A DNA stretch of 54,022 bases from Candidatus Yanofskybacteria bacterium RIFCSPHIGHO2_01_FULL_43_32 (GTDB lineage Bacteria; Patescibacteriota; Minisyncoccia; 2-02-FULL-40-12; GWA2-44-9): the NCBI GenBank assembly GCA_001794125.1, contig MGJF01000001.1:1-54022 (forward strand), in the 5' to 3' direction. The notes beneath the pieces are model-generated. The model saw only the letters and a program-made list of their open reading frames with translations. It ran no database searches and was not told the DNA's origin. Shown here piece by piece: positions 1-9,332 of the stretch. The position numbers and the translations under genes are program-made. Within the stretch, counting starts at the first letter, position 1, and every line of letters begins with the position of its first letter.

Positions 1-49
1 GAATTTTTTACCATATTCTCCTCCGCAATTGATAACCTATTGAAAAACA

Positions 50-1039
50 ATGACCGAAAAACTTAAAGCGACATCGAAACTGTTAGAGGATTTCAATGCC
101 TTCGTTGATAATCGCTCAACTATTTTTCTTGCTATTTTGCCGGAATTTTTCCCGAAACTCCTAGAATGGCACTATTTGATTTGGGAAAAAGAATACCAAC
201 TTCTGAGCAAGAAAGATCAACTCGATGAGTGGAGCACTTATAGCGAGATTTCCCGAGCCCTTGATTCCATTTTTAAGAAAGTCGAGGAAAGAACATTAAA
301 AGATGGTCATAGTTTTTCATTTTTCAATAGTTTCAAAACCCATATAGAAAAATACAAAGAAAAATTTGTTGCGGGCGAGGGCGATAAGAAATTTTATTAT
401 GTCGAATCTATGATTCCTATTTTTTACTTAACACTTGTGGAAAGTATAAAAACTTCGCCAGAGAAACATGACATCTGGGATCATTACTTTCCCCCTGCGT
501 GGAAAATTACTAAAGAGAACATTCAGAAGCAAGAAAATTATGTCTCAAGAGTATTGCTAAACAACTTTTTGGAATGGGCACGAAGCAGGTTTTGGGGTTC
601 AGCAGAGAAAGAAAAATATGATGATGTTTTGGATGAAATAGCATCTAATCTTTTCCCGTCGGTCGAGCCAATTTTGTGGGCTAAATTACTGACATTGTTA
701 ATGAGACCGTGGGGAGACGATAGCCGGATGAAGTCGCTTGTTGAGAAAGGACAAAATTTCGGTTTTGCGAGTAGGATATTTGGCGGTTTCGTTGTATCGG
801 AAGAAAAAATGATGAACGAGTGGCATGACCAAATGGGTTCACAAGAAAACGCTACGATAGAACTTGCCCTGTTTCTGTTTAGCCAACATTTAACCAAAGA
901 AAATTTGAGTAATTTTGTTGCTGACCTCAACAAACTAGAGTATGACAAAGAATCTAGGGAAGAAGCACGTCGCAAAGATTATATAACCATTTTTGAAAAA
1001 ATGATTTCTTTGTTAGAGTTAGAACCAAAGAAATCATAA
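50..1039 (+). CDS. hypothetical protein, 329 aa
   Basis: Long ORF with plausible amino-acid composition; no family recognised. Confidence 0.75.
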   Translation: MTEKLKATSKLLEDFNAFVDNRSTIFLAILPEFFPKLLEWHYLIWEKEYQLLSKKDQLDEWSTYSEISRALDSIFKKVEERTLKDGHSFSFFNSFKTHIEKYKEKFVAGEGDKKFYYVESMIPIFYLTLVESIKTSPEKHDIWDHYFPPAWKITKENIQKQENYVSRVLLNNFLEWARSRFWGSAEKEKYDDVLDEIASNLFPSVEPILWAKLLTLLMRPWGDDSRMKSLVEKGQNFGFASRIFGGFVVSEEKMMNEWHDQMGSQENATIELALFLFSQHLTKENLSNFVADLNKLEYDKESREEARRKDYITIFEKMISLLELEPKKS

Positions 1040-1201
1040 GCCCGCCCGAAATTCGCCAAAACAAAACAGCGGAGCAAATGGAAAATTCCTCCCCAAACCC
1101 CTCCTTTTCCATTTGCGACTTCCGAATTCAAAAAAGATTAGCCGAGTGTTTTGCGAAATCCTTTCCCCAAAAAATAGTTTTCGCAAAACCGAGTCCGCAT
1201 T

Positions 1202-1352
1202 AGTCCCGCCACCTGCCCGAATACTTGGAGGGCAGAACACCAAAGAAAAATGTCCTTTCCTTTTTAGAAGAAATTGGTCGCGCGCAAATCCGAAAAGCAA
1301 GGAACATTTTTCTTTGGTGTCCGCCGAGGCTCTGCGAGGCGGTGGCGGGACT
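1202..1352. repeat. Structured intergenic element (multi-helix inverted repeat)
   Basis: Arms AGTCCCGCCACC (1202-1213) / GGTGGCGGGACT (1341-1352); inner helix ACACCAAAGAAAAATGTCCTT (1237-1257) / AAGGAACATTTTTCTTTGGTGT (1299-1320); side hairpin CTGCCC..GGGCAG; two more hairpins upstream (1073-1185). Confidence 0.7.
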
Positions 1353-1415
1353 GATTCATTCGTTCAGTTTCCGCTCGAAAAAGGTTCGCGCAAAGTGTAT
1401 AATTACAGCACAACA

Positions 1416-1450
1416 AATCAAAAATCGCCTTATTGGCGATTTTTGATTTT
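1416..1450. terminator. Rho-independent terminator, probably of the 3D-domain gene
   Basis: AAATCAAAAATCGCC ttatt GGCGATTTTTGATTT hairpin. Confidence 0.7.
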
Positions 1451-1455
1451 AGAGA

Positions 1456-1992
1456 TTACAGTTTGGCAATAACCTCAATCTTAACTTTTTTGTTTCCGAA
1501 TTCCATCGCCTGTTCTCTTTCCGGGAACCAGACATCGATTTTATAAGTATATCTTCTGTTCATCCTGTCTTCCACGACGAACATTTTGTCGCCGTACAAT
1601 TCTGGCATTTTTACCACAGTACCGAAGGGTAAGAAGTTAGCGGCAATGATACCGTCTCTGACCTGCGTGCCCCAAGCAGTAATAAAAGGCGTGTCATCTG
1701 TCTGATCCGGAGTTGAAGAGTAAGCGCTGGCCATTACCGTATAGGTTGCAATCGGATTGGTTTTGGGAGCGGTCTTCACTGTTTTGGTTTTTTGAACCGG
1801 AGCGGGAACCGGAGTCGGTTCGGGAGTGGTTTCCGGCACACTGGTATTTGGGGTTAGACCCTTAAGATAACTCACATTATCAGAGATGTGGGAGTTGCTC
1901 GAGATGTCAAAATAATCTGCCGCATCAACAGAAGATGAGGTTAAAACAATCATTGTTAAAAGAACTACTGAAAATGTAAGGTTTTTAATCAT
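1456..1992 (-). CDS. Secreted 3D-domain (RlpA-like/YorM-like) protein
   Basis: Signal-like N-terminus, Pro/Thr linker, C-terminal 'YTVMASAYSSTPDQTDDTPFITAWGTQVRDGIIAANFLPFGT..VEDRM'. Confidence 0.75.
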   Translation of the reverse strand: MIKNLTFSVVLLTMIVLTSSSVDAADYFDISSNSHISDNVSYLKGLTPNTSVPETTPEPTPVPAPVQKTKTVKTAPKTNPIATYTVMASAYSSTPDQTDDTPFITAWGTQVRDGIIAANFLPFGTVVKMPELYGDKMFVVEDRMNRRYTYKIDVWFPEREQAMEFGNKKVKIEVIAKL

Positions 1993-2106
1993 TGTTTTTG
2001 GGCCTGAAAAAAGTGAGATAAAAATAGCCTTTTAGGCACAAAAAAACGGCCTATCAAGCCATCTGCTACTTATTTCAGGTTATGCTATAAGTATAGCAAA
2101 TCGGGG

Positions 2107-2586
2107 TCAAAAAGTCAACCCCCCGAATGGCCATAAAACCTTAAGCATTTTAAACCCCTTTTTGGCGGAAATAACGAAGAAAAACAGCCCCATAATTATT
2201 AAGAAACCGTCATAGCTCCAGCGGGCCGGGTCGGTATCGGTCAATTTGAGCCAAAAGGCAAATTCATCAAAAGCCAGGCCCAAACCAAAACCGTGAAGAA
2301 GTGAAATTAAATACTTTGCCCGGGGACCATTAAAAATTAAAGCGAGGTATCCCGAAACGGCTAAAACAAAAAAACCATAGACGTAATGATGGACGTGCCC
2401 CACAGCAAGGCTTACCAGGAAAAAATTAGGCGCTAAAAGACTAAAAATTCTAGCGCCTGCGAAAGTCAGAAGAAATGCAAAAGCAATCGGGAAGACCAAA
2501 TAAAAATACAGCCCAGCTTCGCTGCGCTCTATTTTTTCGCGGATTATTTTTTTCCGAGTTATTTTAGAGAATACGCTTAACATCAA
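2107..2586 (-). CDS. Multi-pass membrane protein, hypothetical
   Basis: ORF with several hydrophobic segments. Confidence 0.65.
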   Translation of the reverse strand: MMLSVFSKITRKKIIREKIERSEAGLYFYLVFPIAFAFLLTFAGARIFSLLAPNFFLVSLAVGHVHHYVYGFFVLAVSGYLALIFNGPRAKYLISLLHGFGLGLAFDEFAFWLKLTDTDPARWSYDGFLIIMGLFFFVISAKKGFKMLKVLWPFGGLTF

Positions 2587-2598
2587 TAGAAATTATTC

Positions 2599-2672
2599 TG
2601 GAGCGGGTAATGGGAGTCGGACCCATCTCTTAACCTTGGCAAGGTTACATAATACCGATATACGATACCCGC
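2599..2672 (-). tRNA. tRNA-Gly(GCC)
   Basis: Cloverleaf GCGGGTA..TACCCGC, anticodon loop TTGCCAA, encoded CCA. Confidence 0.9.
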
Positions 2673-2698
2673 ATGTAAAATTTCAATTTAATATTACA

Positions 2699-3388
2699 CT
2701 AAATTTCAGGTTTTTCAAGTGATTCCTTGCCGATGAAATAATTTTGGTAAAGCTCTAACCATTTTATTATCTTCTCCTTAAGTTGGCGGCTATTTACACG
2801 TATTATGCATACTCCATAAGAATTTCTTTTTGTGGGGTGTCGCCCTTGGATGGTTGTAGATTTTCCGAATCTGGTCAAAGGTATTCTAGTAGCAATACTC
2901 CAGAGATTTTTTTGTACAGAATCAATTAAATCTGGATATATCAGGAGACCAAGACGAACCCTCTCTTCTGGAACTATCAAAGTTTTTGTCAAAAAAATAT
3001 AAAACAATCTGATAAGGTTGGGGTCACTATTTGATAGTGAAACTCGTCCATTCTCTAATTTTTTATCACCTTCTCCCCAGTAGAGCATCAATCCGGCAAG
3101 GAATAGGGGATTGTCTTTTAGGTCAGGAAATTTTATCACTGCCTCTCTCTGCCACTCCTTGTGTACCCTTCCCCACTTTTCTTTTGTGGCCTTAGCCATC
3201 AATAAAAGCTTTTCAGGATTAGCCAAAGAAGCTTTAGCCGCCAGTATGCTTTTAATTTCATAAGACCAAGGCTCCTGCTTGAACCAACCCGAAAGGGTGG
3301 CTATTGGAATACCAAGCTCTGCTACGATTTGTTTATAGCTTTTACCTGAGCGGCGTAATTCAAAAGCTTTTTCCTTATCTTTTCTCAT
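2699..3388 (-). CDS. HTH plus LAGLIDADG-like domain protein
   Basis: N-terminal 'YKQIVAELGIPIATLSGWF' HTH; 'FLAGLMLYWGEGDKK..LSNSDPNLIRLFYIFL' LAGLIDADG-like signature. Confidence 0.6.
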   Translation of the reverse strand: MRKDKEKAFELRRSGKSYKQIVAELGIPIATLSGWFKQEPWSYEIKSILAAKASLANPEKLLLMAKATKEKWGRVHKEWQREAVIKFPDLKDNPLFLAGLMLYWGEGDKKLENGRVSLSNSDPNLIRLFYIFLTKTLIVPEERVRLGLLIYPDLIDSVQKNLWSIATRIPLTRFGKSTTIQGRHPTKRNSYGVCIIRVNSRQLKEKIIKWLELYQNYFIGKESLEKPEI

Positions 3389-3542
3389 TTGTTGATAACA
3401 AGTTAAACCTCTAACTGCTCATCAAGCTTTATTATATCACGGGGTTCGGTTTTTGTGGGTAATTATGTTGATAACTTAAAAAAGCACCGACTAAATTTGA
3501 AAATATACCTTAGAAATGATACCATCCATAAGGTAAGTAATT

Positions 3543-3614
3543 GCCGGGCTAGCTCATCGGTAGAGCGCTGCCCTGAAGAGGCAGGCGTGCCCAGTTCGAC
3601 TCTGGGGCCCGGCA
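3543..3614 (+). tRNA. tRNA-Phe(GAA)
   Basis: Cloverleaf GCCGGGC..GCCCGGC, anticodon loop CTGAAGA. Confidence 0.9.
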
Positions 3615-3616
3615 CA

Positions 3617-3663
3617 TGAACCAAATCAAAACACCGCCACAGGCGGTGTTTTGATTTGGTTCA
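3617..3663. terminator. Perfect 22-bp hairpin after tRNA-Phe
   Basis: TGAACCAAATCAAAACACCGCC aca GGCGGTGTTTTGATTTGGTTCA. Confidence 0.75.
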
Positions 3664-3679
3664 AGATAACCTGGCATAT

Positions 3680-3961
3680 TTACCTGCGATTTCCTAAAAC
3701 AGATTTTAACATTTCCACCTCGCCCCGATAGATTGTATAGAACTCAAAATCTTTGAATTTTAGTTTAAAATATTCTATATTATTCGCGTCAAAACCAACC
3801 TCAATACTGCCAAGACCGGCGGATATAATTTGGAGGGCTTTCTCAAAAGCGACGTTTGCTTCCTGATAGACATTTTCTTTTCCGCCGGGCTCATTTAATT
3901 TTTGGCTCTCCACCTCCTCAATCGATCTTTGCGCGGACTGTTCAATTTTTTGGGATTTCAT
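3680..3961 (-). CDS. hypothetical protein, 93 aa
   Basis: ORF between tRNAs. Confidence 0.5.
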   Translation of the reverse strand: MKSQKIEQSAQRSIEEVESQKLNEPGGKENVYQEANVAFEKALQIISAGLGSIEVGFDANNIEYFKLKFKDFEFYTIYRGEVEMLKSVLGNRR

Positions 3962-3962
3962 G

Positions 3963-4034
3963 TGCGCGCTGTAGGATTTGAACCTACGGCCTACTCGACG
4001 TCAACGAGTCGCTCTACCCCTGAGCTAAGCGCGC
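3963..4034 (-). tRNA. tRNA-Val(GAC)
   Basis: Cloverleaf GCGCGCT..AGCGCGC, anticodon loop TTGACGT. Confidence 0.9.
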
Positions 4035-4717
4035 ATTTTTTCAGCAACCCTTTGGCAAAAGATTTTACTAGTATAAAGCAACTTTCTTTGTATGGCAATT
4101 GAACCCAACCTAATAACACATACTCCTTTATAATGCGGATACGTCGGGGATCCAAGTGTTCTTCGGTCGATGCTAACCCACTTAAAGTTATCGATGGGTA
4201 TACCAAGTTCTTTGGACCAATATTTTTTAATTTTTTGGGGATCCTGATCTGCTCGAAGGTGTAGTTCACAAGACAATTTATCTAAAGAGACGAGGTAGAT
4301 TTTTAAAAGTAATGATACAAATAGTTTAAGTATCATAGGGTCAGAATTACCCATCCCGAAGGTGTCTTTTTTAAATCCTTCCCCAAGATAAAGCATTGAG
4401 AGTGCGAGATTTAGAATTGACGGATTGCTTGCGTCGATGGTCTCTAATGTTTTCAGGGCCTGGTCTTCGGCTTCTTTTAGTCGGCTAATCTTTTGGTTAT
4501 TGTGCCATTCTATTGCTCGCTTTCTGGTCGCCACCAATCTTTGCCTCCATCTTTTATGAATAAGATCTTTTTGGCTTTTTCGTAGCTTTACTACTCTTAG
4601 CCATCCACTCAATGTAGAGCGAGGAATTTTAAGTCTAGTCTCGATGTCCTTAATCGAAGCGCTCTTTTTTCGCATTGCGATAGCCGCATCCTTAAGATTG
4701 AACCACCTCGATTCCAT
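4025..4717 (-). CDS. HTH plus LAGLIDADG-like protein, diverged paralogue of 2699..3388
   Basis: 'IKDIETRLKIPRSTLSGWL', 'LSMLYLGEGFKK..GNSDPMILKLF'; its stop codon lies inside the tRNA-Val gene. Confidence 0.6.
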   Translation of the reverse strand: MESRWFNLKDAAIAMRKKSASIKDIETRLKIPRSTLSGWLRVVKLRKSQKDLIHKRWRQRLVATRKRAIEWHNNQKISRLKEAEDQALKTLETIDASNPSILNLALSMLYLGEGFKKDTFGMGNSDPMILKLFVSLLLKIYLVSLDKLSCELHLRADQDPQKIKKYWSKELGIPIDNFKWVSIDRRTLGSPTYPHYKGVCVIRLGSIAIQRKLLYTSKIFCQRVAEKMRA

Positions 4718-4762
4718 GTATAAATTATACTCTCAAAGATACGAGTTGCAAGTTGATTTATC

Positions 4763-4792
4763 AACAAAAACACCGATATCGGTGTTTTTGTT
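4763..4792. terminator. Perfect 30-nt palindrome after tRNA-Leu
   Basis: AACAAAAACACCGATATCGGTGTTTTTGTT. Confidence 0.7.
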
Positions 4793-4796
4793 TCGG

Positions 4797-4883
4797 TGGT
4801 GCGCGGGAGAGGATTTGAACCTCCACGCCCTTGCGGGCACCACCACCTCAAGGTGGCGAGTCTGCCAGTTTCTCCACCCGCGC
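4797..4883 (-). tRNA. tRNA-Leu(GAG)
   Basis: Long variable arm, anticodon loop TTGAGGT, encoded CCA. Confidence 0.9.
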
Positions 4884-4923
4884 ATGATGCCAGATGATAA
4901 AATTATTTAATCCTCTGCTGGCG

Positions 4924-5310
4924 CTATTCGGTTTTTTCTGTTTTTTCGGCTTGAACAGAGGTGTCTATCTTTGTCTTTCTTCTTATTTCTTTGGCGGTTT
5001 TTTCCCTCAAGTAGTAGAGTTTTGAACGGCGGACTTTTGATTTCCTGACAACTTCAACCTTGTCTATTGTAGGCAGAAAAACAGGGAAAGTTTTTTCCAC
5101 GCCAATGCCGCCGGAAACCTTTCTGACGGTAACCGTGCCACCGGCCTCGGCGCCGTGTTTGCGGGCGATTATAAGACCTTCAAAGGCCTGGGTTCGCGTT
5201 TTGTCACCCTCTTTGATCTTTTGATAAACCTTAACAGTCCAGCCCGGTTTTAGGCCCTCAAATTTGTTCTGCCCCATGTTTTTTGATTGAAATAATTGGA
5301 TTTTGTCCAT
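4924..5310 (-). CDS. rplS: 50S ribosomal protein L19
   Basis: '[41 protein letters not shown]'-type L19 signature. Confidence 0.92.
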   Translation of the reverse strand: MDKIQLFQSKNMGQNKFEGLKPGWTVKVYQKIKEGDKTRTQAFEGLIIARKHGAEAGGTVTVRKVSGGIGVEKTFPVFLPTIDKVEVVRKSKVRRSKLYYLREKTAKEIRRKTKIDTSVQAEKTEKTE

Positions 5311-5326
5311 GGCTGTAATTGGTAGT

Positions 5327-6028
5327 TTATTTTAGCATATTTAATACTTTTTGCAACTCATCGGGCAGGTCTGTTTCAAAGGTCAATGCTTTGCCGTCAG
5401 GCGAGGTAAATTGGAGTTTATAGGCATGAAGGAAAAGACGATCAAGACCCTCAGGCGCTTCGTCTTTTTTGCGGCCGTATAACGGGTCTCCGGCAACAGG
5501 GTTTCCGATGGATTTTAGATGGACTCGTATCTGATGGGTTCTGCCGGTGTGGGGGGAAACTTCCAAGAGGGTAAAGTCGCGGAAATTTTTTATGGTGTCA
5601 TATTCAGTAACCGCTTCTTTTTTGTCTTTTAATTTTTTATTTCCCCGCACTTGTGTGGTCCGCTTCATGCCGATCCTTCCCATTGGCGCATCAATGATTC
5701 CTTTGGATTCTTTGGGCCTTCCGGAAACCAAAGCAAGATAGAATTTTTGGATTTTTCTTTCCTGAAACAAATTTTTTAAATAAAGAAATGAATCTTGAGT
5801 TTTTGCTATAACCAAAAGTCCGGAGGTGTCTTTATCCAGGCGGTGAACCAACCCGGGTCGCAGAGGGTCTTCTCCGACAGTTTTTATTTCAGGGTATTTT
5901 TCAACTAACCAGCCGGTAACACTTTTCTGTTTGTCCTCGGAATTTTTTGGATGAGTAATAAGCCCGGAGGGTTTGTTTATGACTAAAATATTTTTGTCTT
6001 CGTAAACAGTTTCAATTTTTTCCGGCAT
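5327..6028 (-). CDS. RluA/RluD-family pseudouridine synthase
   Basis: '[22 protein letters not shown]', '[19 protein letters not shown]'. Confidence 0.93.
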   Translation of the reverse strand: MPEKIETVYEDKNILVINKPSGLITHPKNSEDKQKSVTGWLVEKYPEIKTVGEDPLRPGLVHRLDKDTSGLLVIAKTQDSFLYLKNLFQERKIQKFYLALVSGRPKESKGIIDAPMGRIGMKRTTQVRGNKKLKDKKEAVTEYDTIKNFRDFTLLEVSPHTGRTHQIRVHLKSIGNPVAGDPLYGRKKDEAPEGLDRLFLHAYKLQFTSPDGKALTFETDLPDELQKVLNMLK

Positions 6029-6030
6029 TT

Positions 6031-6107
6031 TGGTGCGCGCTGTAGGATTCGAACCTACGACCCCTGCTGTGTAAAAGCAGTGCTCTAACCAACTGAGCTA
6101 AGCGCGC
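6031..6107 (-). tRNA. tRNA-Val(TAC)
   Basis: Cloverleaf, anticodon loop TTTACAC, encoded CCA. Confidence 0.92.
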
Positions 6108-6120
6108 ATTACCTGAACTG

Positions 6121-6192
6121 TGCGCCCGCTTGGGATCGAGCCAAGGACCTCGTCATTATAAGTGACGCGCTCTACCACTGAGCTACGGGCGC
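6121..6192 (-). tRNA. tRNA-Ile(TAT)
   Basis: GCGCCCG..CGGGCGC acceptor; anticodon stem CGTCA/TGACG, loop CTTATAA gives TAT. Confidence 0.85.
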
Positions 6193-6261
6193 AAATATAC
6201 ATGAATATACATGATATTTTACGTTTTTTTGACCTTTGAGTCAATGTAATTTATCGCTCTC

Positions 6262-6643
6262 GCCTCATCATTTTTCTGGTCATAATCCTCATCTCGTCAT
6301 TCGCTTCAAGATAGCAAGTATAGATTTAAGCCAAAATAACAGGTAACCCACGCTTGCCTCCCCGTCTATCATTACGATAGGCGGGGCACTTGACCTATTA
6401 TTTTGGAATCTATATCTTGCTACTTTCAGCTCATGACTCGATTCGTCAAATAACAGAAAAACAATGAGGCTCCCGCAAGTTAAAAGCGTAGGAACCCAGC
6501 CACCTAAAGACATTTGAGACCCGGCCTTTTGCAGGGACGAGGCAGTATAATAGTAAGAAGGCACTGCCGAGAAAAGGCCGTGGCTCACATAGCCGAGGAC
6601 TCTCGCAGGGAGTCCGGAGGCGGGTCTGAAGGTGGCTGGTTCC
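6262..6643. ncRNA. Large structured intergenic region, candidate ncRNA (family unknown)
   Basis: Nested helices: GCCTCATC-ATTTTTCTG/CAGAAAAACAATGAGGC; GATAGCAAGTATAGATT/AATCTATATCTTGCTAC around CCCCG..CGGGG; GGAACCCAGCCACCT/AGGTGGCTGGTTCC enclosing AGACCCG/CGGGTCT and three hairpins. Confidence 0.5.
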
Positions 6644-6648
6644 GAAGC

Positions 6649-8472
6649 TTATCTGACAAGAGCATAGAAGTCTTTTTGTTCCAGTGTCTCTTTGCTGATG
6701 AGTTCCTTGGCGATTTTGTGGAGGGTGTCTATTTTTTGCGTCAAGACTTTTTTGGCGGAGGTAAGACCTCTGGTTATCAGTTTTTTGATCTCTTCGTCGA
6801 TCTGGAACGCAATCGTTTCCGAATAGTTCTTATTGCTCGAAATCTCTTTTCCCAAGAATACTAATTCTTCTTTCTCGCCGAAAGTGATGGGACCGAGATT
6901 GTCGGACATTCCGTATTGGGTAATCATCCGGCGGGCGAGGTCGGATGCTACCTTCAGGTCGTTTGAAGCGCCGGTGGTAGTATCTTTGAATACGATTTTT
7001 TCGGCCGCATACCCGCTGAGCAAAACAGCCAACTCTGATTCAAACTCGGAACGGGAACGAAGATGCTTGTCTTCGGCCGGCAGTTTTAAAGTATATCCGC
7101 CGGCTCTTCCGCGCGATACTATTGAAACTTTGTGGACCGGATCAGTGAAGGGGAGCGAGCAGGCCACCAAAGCGTGGCCGGCCTCGTGGTAAGCGGTTAT
7201 TTCCTTTTCTTTCTTGGAAAATATGTGACTGCGTCTTTCCGGACCGAGGATTACTTTTTCAATGGCTTCAAAAAGATTGTCCTGGGTTATTTCTTTTTGA
7301 TTGCTTCTCGCGGCTAAGATGGCGGCTTCGTTTATTAAATTTGCCAGATCAGCCCCCGACAGTCCGGGAGTTCTTTCGGCAACCAGCTTAAGGTTGACGG
7401 TTTTTGACAAGGGTTTATCCAGGGCATGGATTTTCAGTATTTCCTCGCGGTCTTTCATTGAGGGTTCATCTAAAATTATCCGTCTGTCAAAACGGCCCGG
7501 GCGAAGCAATGCCGGATCAAGAATATCGGGCCGATTGGTCGCGGCCATGACAATTACGGCGGCATCAGTGTCAAAGCCGTCCATTTCAACTAAAATTTGG
7601 TTCAAGGTTTGCTCCCTTTCGTCGTGTCCGCCTCCGAGACCGGCTCCGCGGTGTCTGCCTACGGCATCAATCTCGTCGACGAACACGATTGCCGGCGCGG
7701 TTTTTTTAGCCAGATCAAACATGTCTCTGACCCTGTTTGCTCCGACGCCGACGAACATTTCCACGAATTCAGAGCCGGAGACGAAGTAGAAGGGGACATT
7801 GGCCTCACTTGCCACCGCTTTGGCTAAAAGCGTTTTTCCCGTTCCGGGAGAGCCGACCAATAAAATACCTCTTGGTATTCTGGCTCCGAGTTTATGGAAT
7901 TTTTTCGGGTCTTTCAAAAATTCCACAATCTCCGATATTTCTTCTTTGGCTTCGATAAGTCCGGCGACATCTCCGAAGGTTACCCGTTTCTTGCCGTTTT
8001 TCTGATTGGCCAAACGGGCCTTAGACTTGCCGAAAGAAAAGGCCTGCGTGGAACCCTTTTGGGCTTTATTAAACATGAACCAGAAAATTAATATTATCAG
8101 AAGAAATGGTAAGACTATCGGAATAATAGATGATAATACCATGCCAATTGTTCCCGTCTCATCTTTGACCTGAATATTAAAAGCCGAGAGTTTCTCTTTG
8201 TCGGTTCCTAAATTAAGAAGTGTTTCAAAAGTTGAAACCCCGGTCTCTTTTTGGGAGACAAGTTTCTTGTCTCCGTCTTTAAGGACTATGTCCAGATTAT
8301 CTCCCTTGACGGTTATTTCCTTGACTTGCCCGGCGTTTATTTTGGTCACTAACTCCGAAACAGAAACATTCTCAGCCTTATCGTATGGCGACTGAAAGAT
8401 CATAACCAATCCGGCTGCGGCAAGCAGGATCAAGAAAACCATTGAAATATATTTTGTGAACTGCTTGAACAT
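6649..8472 (-). CDS. ftsH: ATP-dependent zinc metalloprotease FtsH
   Basis: Walker [12 protein letters not shown] region, HEAGH zinc motif. Confidence 0.97.
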   Translation of the reverse strand: MFKQFTKYISMVFLILLAAAGLVMIFQSPYDKAENVSVSELVTKINAGQVKEITVKGDNLDIVLKDGDKKLVSQKETGVSTFETLLNLGTDKEKLSAFNIQVKDETGTIGMVLSSIIPIVLPFLLIILIFWFMFNKAQKGSTQAFSFGKSKARLANQKNGKKRVTFGDVAGLIEAKEEISEIVEFLKDPKKFHKLGARIPRGILLVGSPGTGKTLLAKAVASEANVPFYFVSGSEFVEMFVGVGANRVRDMFDLAKKTAPAIVFVDEIDAVGRHRGAGLGGGHDEREQTLNQILVEMDGFDTDAAVIVMAATNRPDILDPALLRPGRFDRRIILDEPSMKDREEILKIHALDKPLSKTVNLKLVAERTPGLSGADLANLINEAAILAARSNQKEITQDNLFEAIEKVILGPERRSHIFSKKEKEITAYHEAGHALVACSLPFTDPVHKVSIVSRGRAGGYTLKLPAEDKHLRSRSEFESELAVLLSGYAAEKIVFKDTTTGASNDLKVASDLARRMITQYGMSDNLGPITFGEKEELVFLGKEISSNKNYSETIAFQIDEEIKKLITRGLTSAKKVLTQKIDTLHKIAKELISKETLEQKDFYALVR

Positions 8473-8550
8473 TATTTAAAATTGAGTATAACCGAAGTTT
8501 TGGGTTTTTTCAAATGAATTGGCGCCCCGCTTGGCGGGGCGCCTGTATGG

Positions 8551-9252
8551 TTAATCTGAAAAGGTAACTTTTTCCAAAAGCCCTTCTTTTTCAAGGTCAA
8601 TCATCGCGGCCACGAGAGACTCGCGATTTGGCTTGAGCCATTGTTTCACGGCTTCTCCGTCAATCAAGTCTTCGGGATAGAAAACCATAGACTCAATGGC
8701 GCTGTACAGTCTTCGGAGATGGCTGAAATAAATGCCGTTGGGATTTTTATTGCCTCCGCCCCTGTTTTGAGCAAAAGGCATTTCAAACACCTGCCGGAGA
8801 GGAACCCACGGCTCGAAAGAAGCATCAATCTCATCAACCTCCCGAACCTTGCGTAGCGGTTCGGACGCTTCAACAAGAAAAACATGGATCTCGTTGGAGA
8901 CGAAGTCGCCATCTATTTTGAGACGCTTATGCATTACGAAAAGTTTTCCGACAGATCTTCTCATCTGGCAGCCCGTCTCATCTTCCAGCTCTCTTTCGGC
9001 GGCAGAAAGGGCAGCCTCCTTACTTTCAAATTGACCCGTTGGAATCCCGATTCCCGGCGGTTTGCCCTCCTTGCTTCTTTTTGGAGGCTTCTTGTTTTTT
9101 ACCAGGAGAACTTTGATTTCATCAGCTCGCGATCTTGACGGGTTCGAAGTTGTGAAATCGAAATCAAACGCGATGGCCGATACCGTAAGGATGGGCTTGT
9201 TGGCAACATTAACGCTTTCTTCAAAGAACTGGCCGGACTGCAATGTCTCCAT
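8551..9252 (-). CDS. NUDIX hydrolase domain protein
   Basis: Nudix box 'GQFESKEAALSAAERELEDETG'; SD AAGGAGG before ATG. Confidence 0.8.
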   Translation of the reverse strand: METLQSGQFFEESVNVANKPILTVSAIAFDFDFTTSNPSRSRADEIKVLLVKNKKPPKRSKEGKPPGIGIPTGQFESKEAALSAAERELEDETGCQMRRSVGKLFVMHKRLKIDGDFVSNEIHVFLVEASEPLRKVREVDEIDASFEPWVPLRQVFEMPFAQNRGGGNKNPNGIYFSHLRRLYSAIESMVFYPEDLIDGEAVKQWLKPNRESLVAAMIDLEKEGLLEKVTFSD

Positions 9253-9288
9253 GAGACCTCCTTGTATAAATTATTGCATAAAAATAGC

Positions 9289-9325
9289 CCCACGTCAATG
9301 GTCGTGGGGCCGGGGCTTTCATGGC
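9289..9325 (-). terminator. Terminator of the MBL gene
   Basis: On the minus strand GCCCCACG..CGTGGGGC followed by TATTTTTA. Confidence 0.65.
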
Positions 9326-9332
9326 CCCTAAA

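Noticed and set aside
3991-4269. ORF 3991..4269 (-) overlapping tRNA-Val
   Set aside because: Reads through the tRNA in a different frame from the convincing 4025..4717 ORF.
6262-6643. RNase P RNA (rnpB) as identity of the structured regions at 6.3 and 20.3 kb
   Set aside because: I looked for the conserved GAGGAAAGTCC and ACAGAAA-type core on both strands and did not find it.
7301-7789. Plus-strand ORFs opposite ftsH, valS and ileS
   Set aside because: Antisense ORFs of strongly conserved genes; no independent coding evidence.
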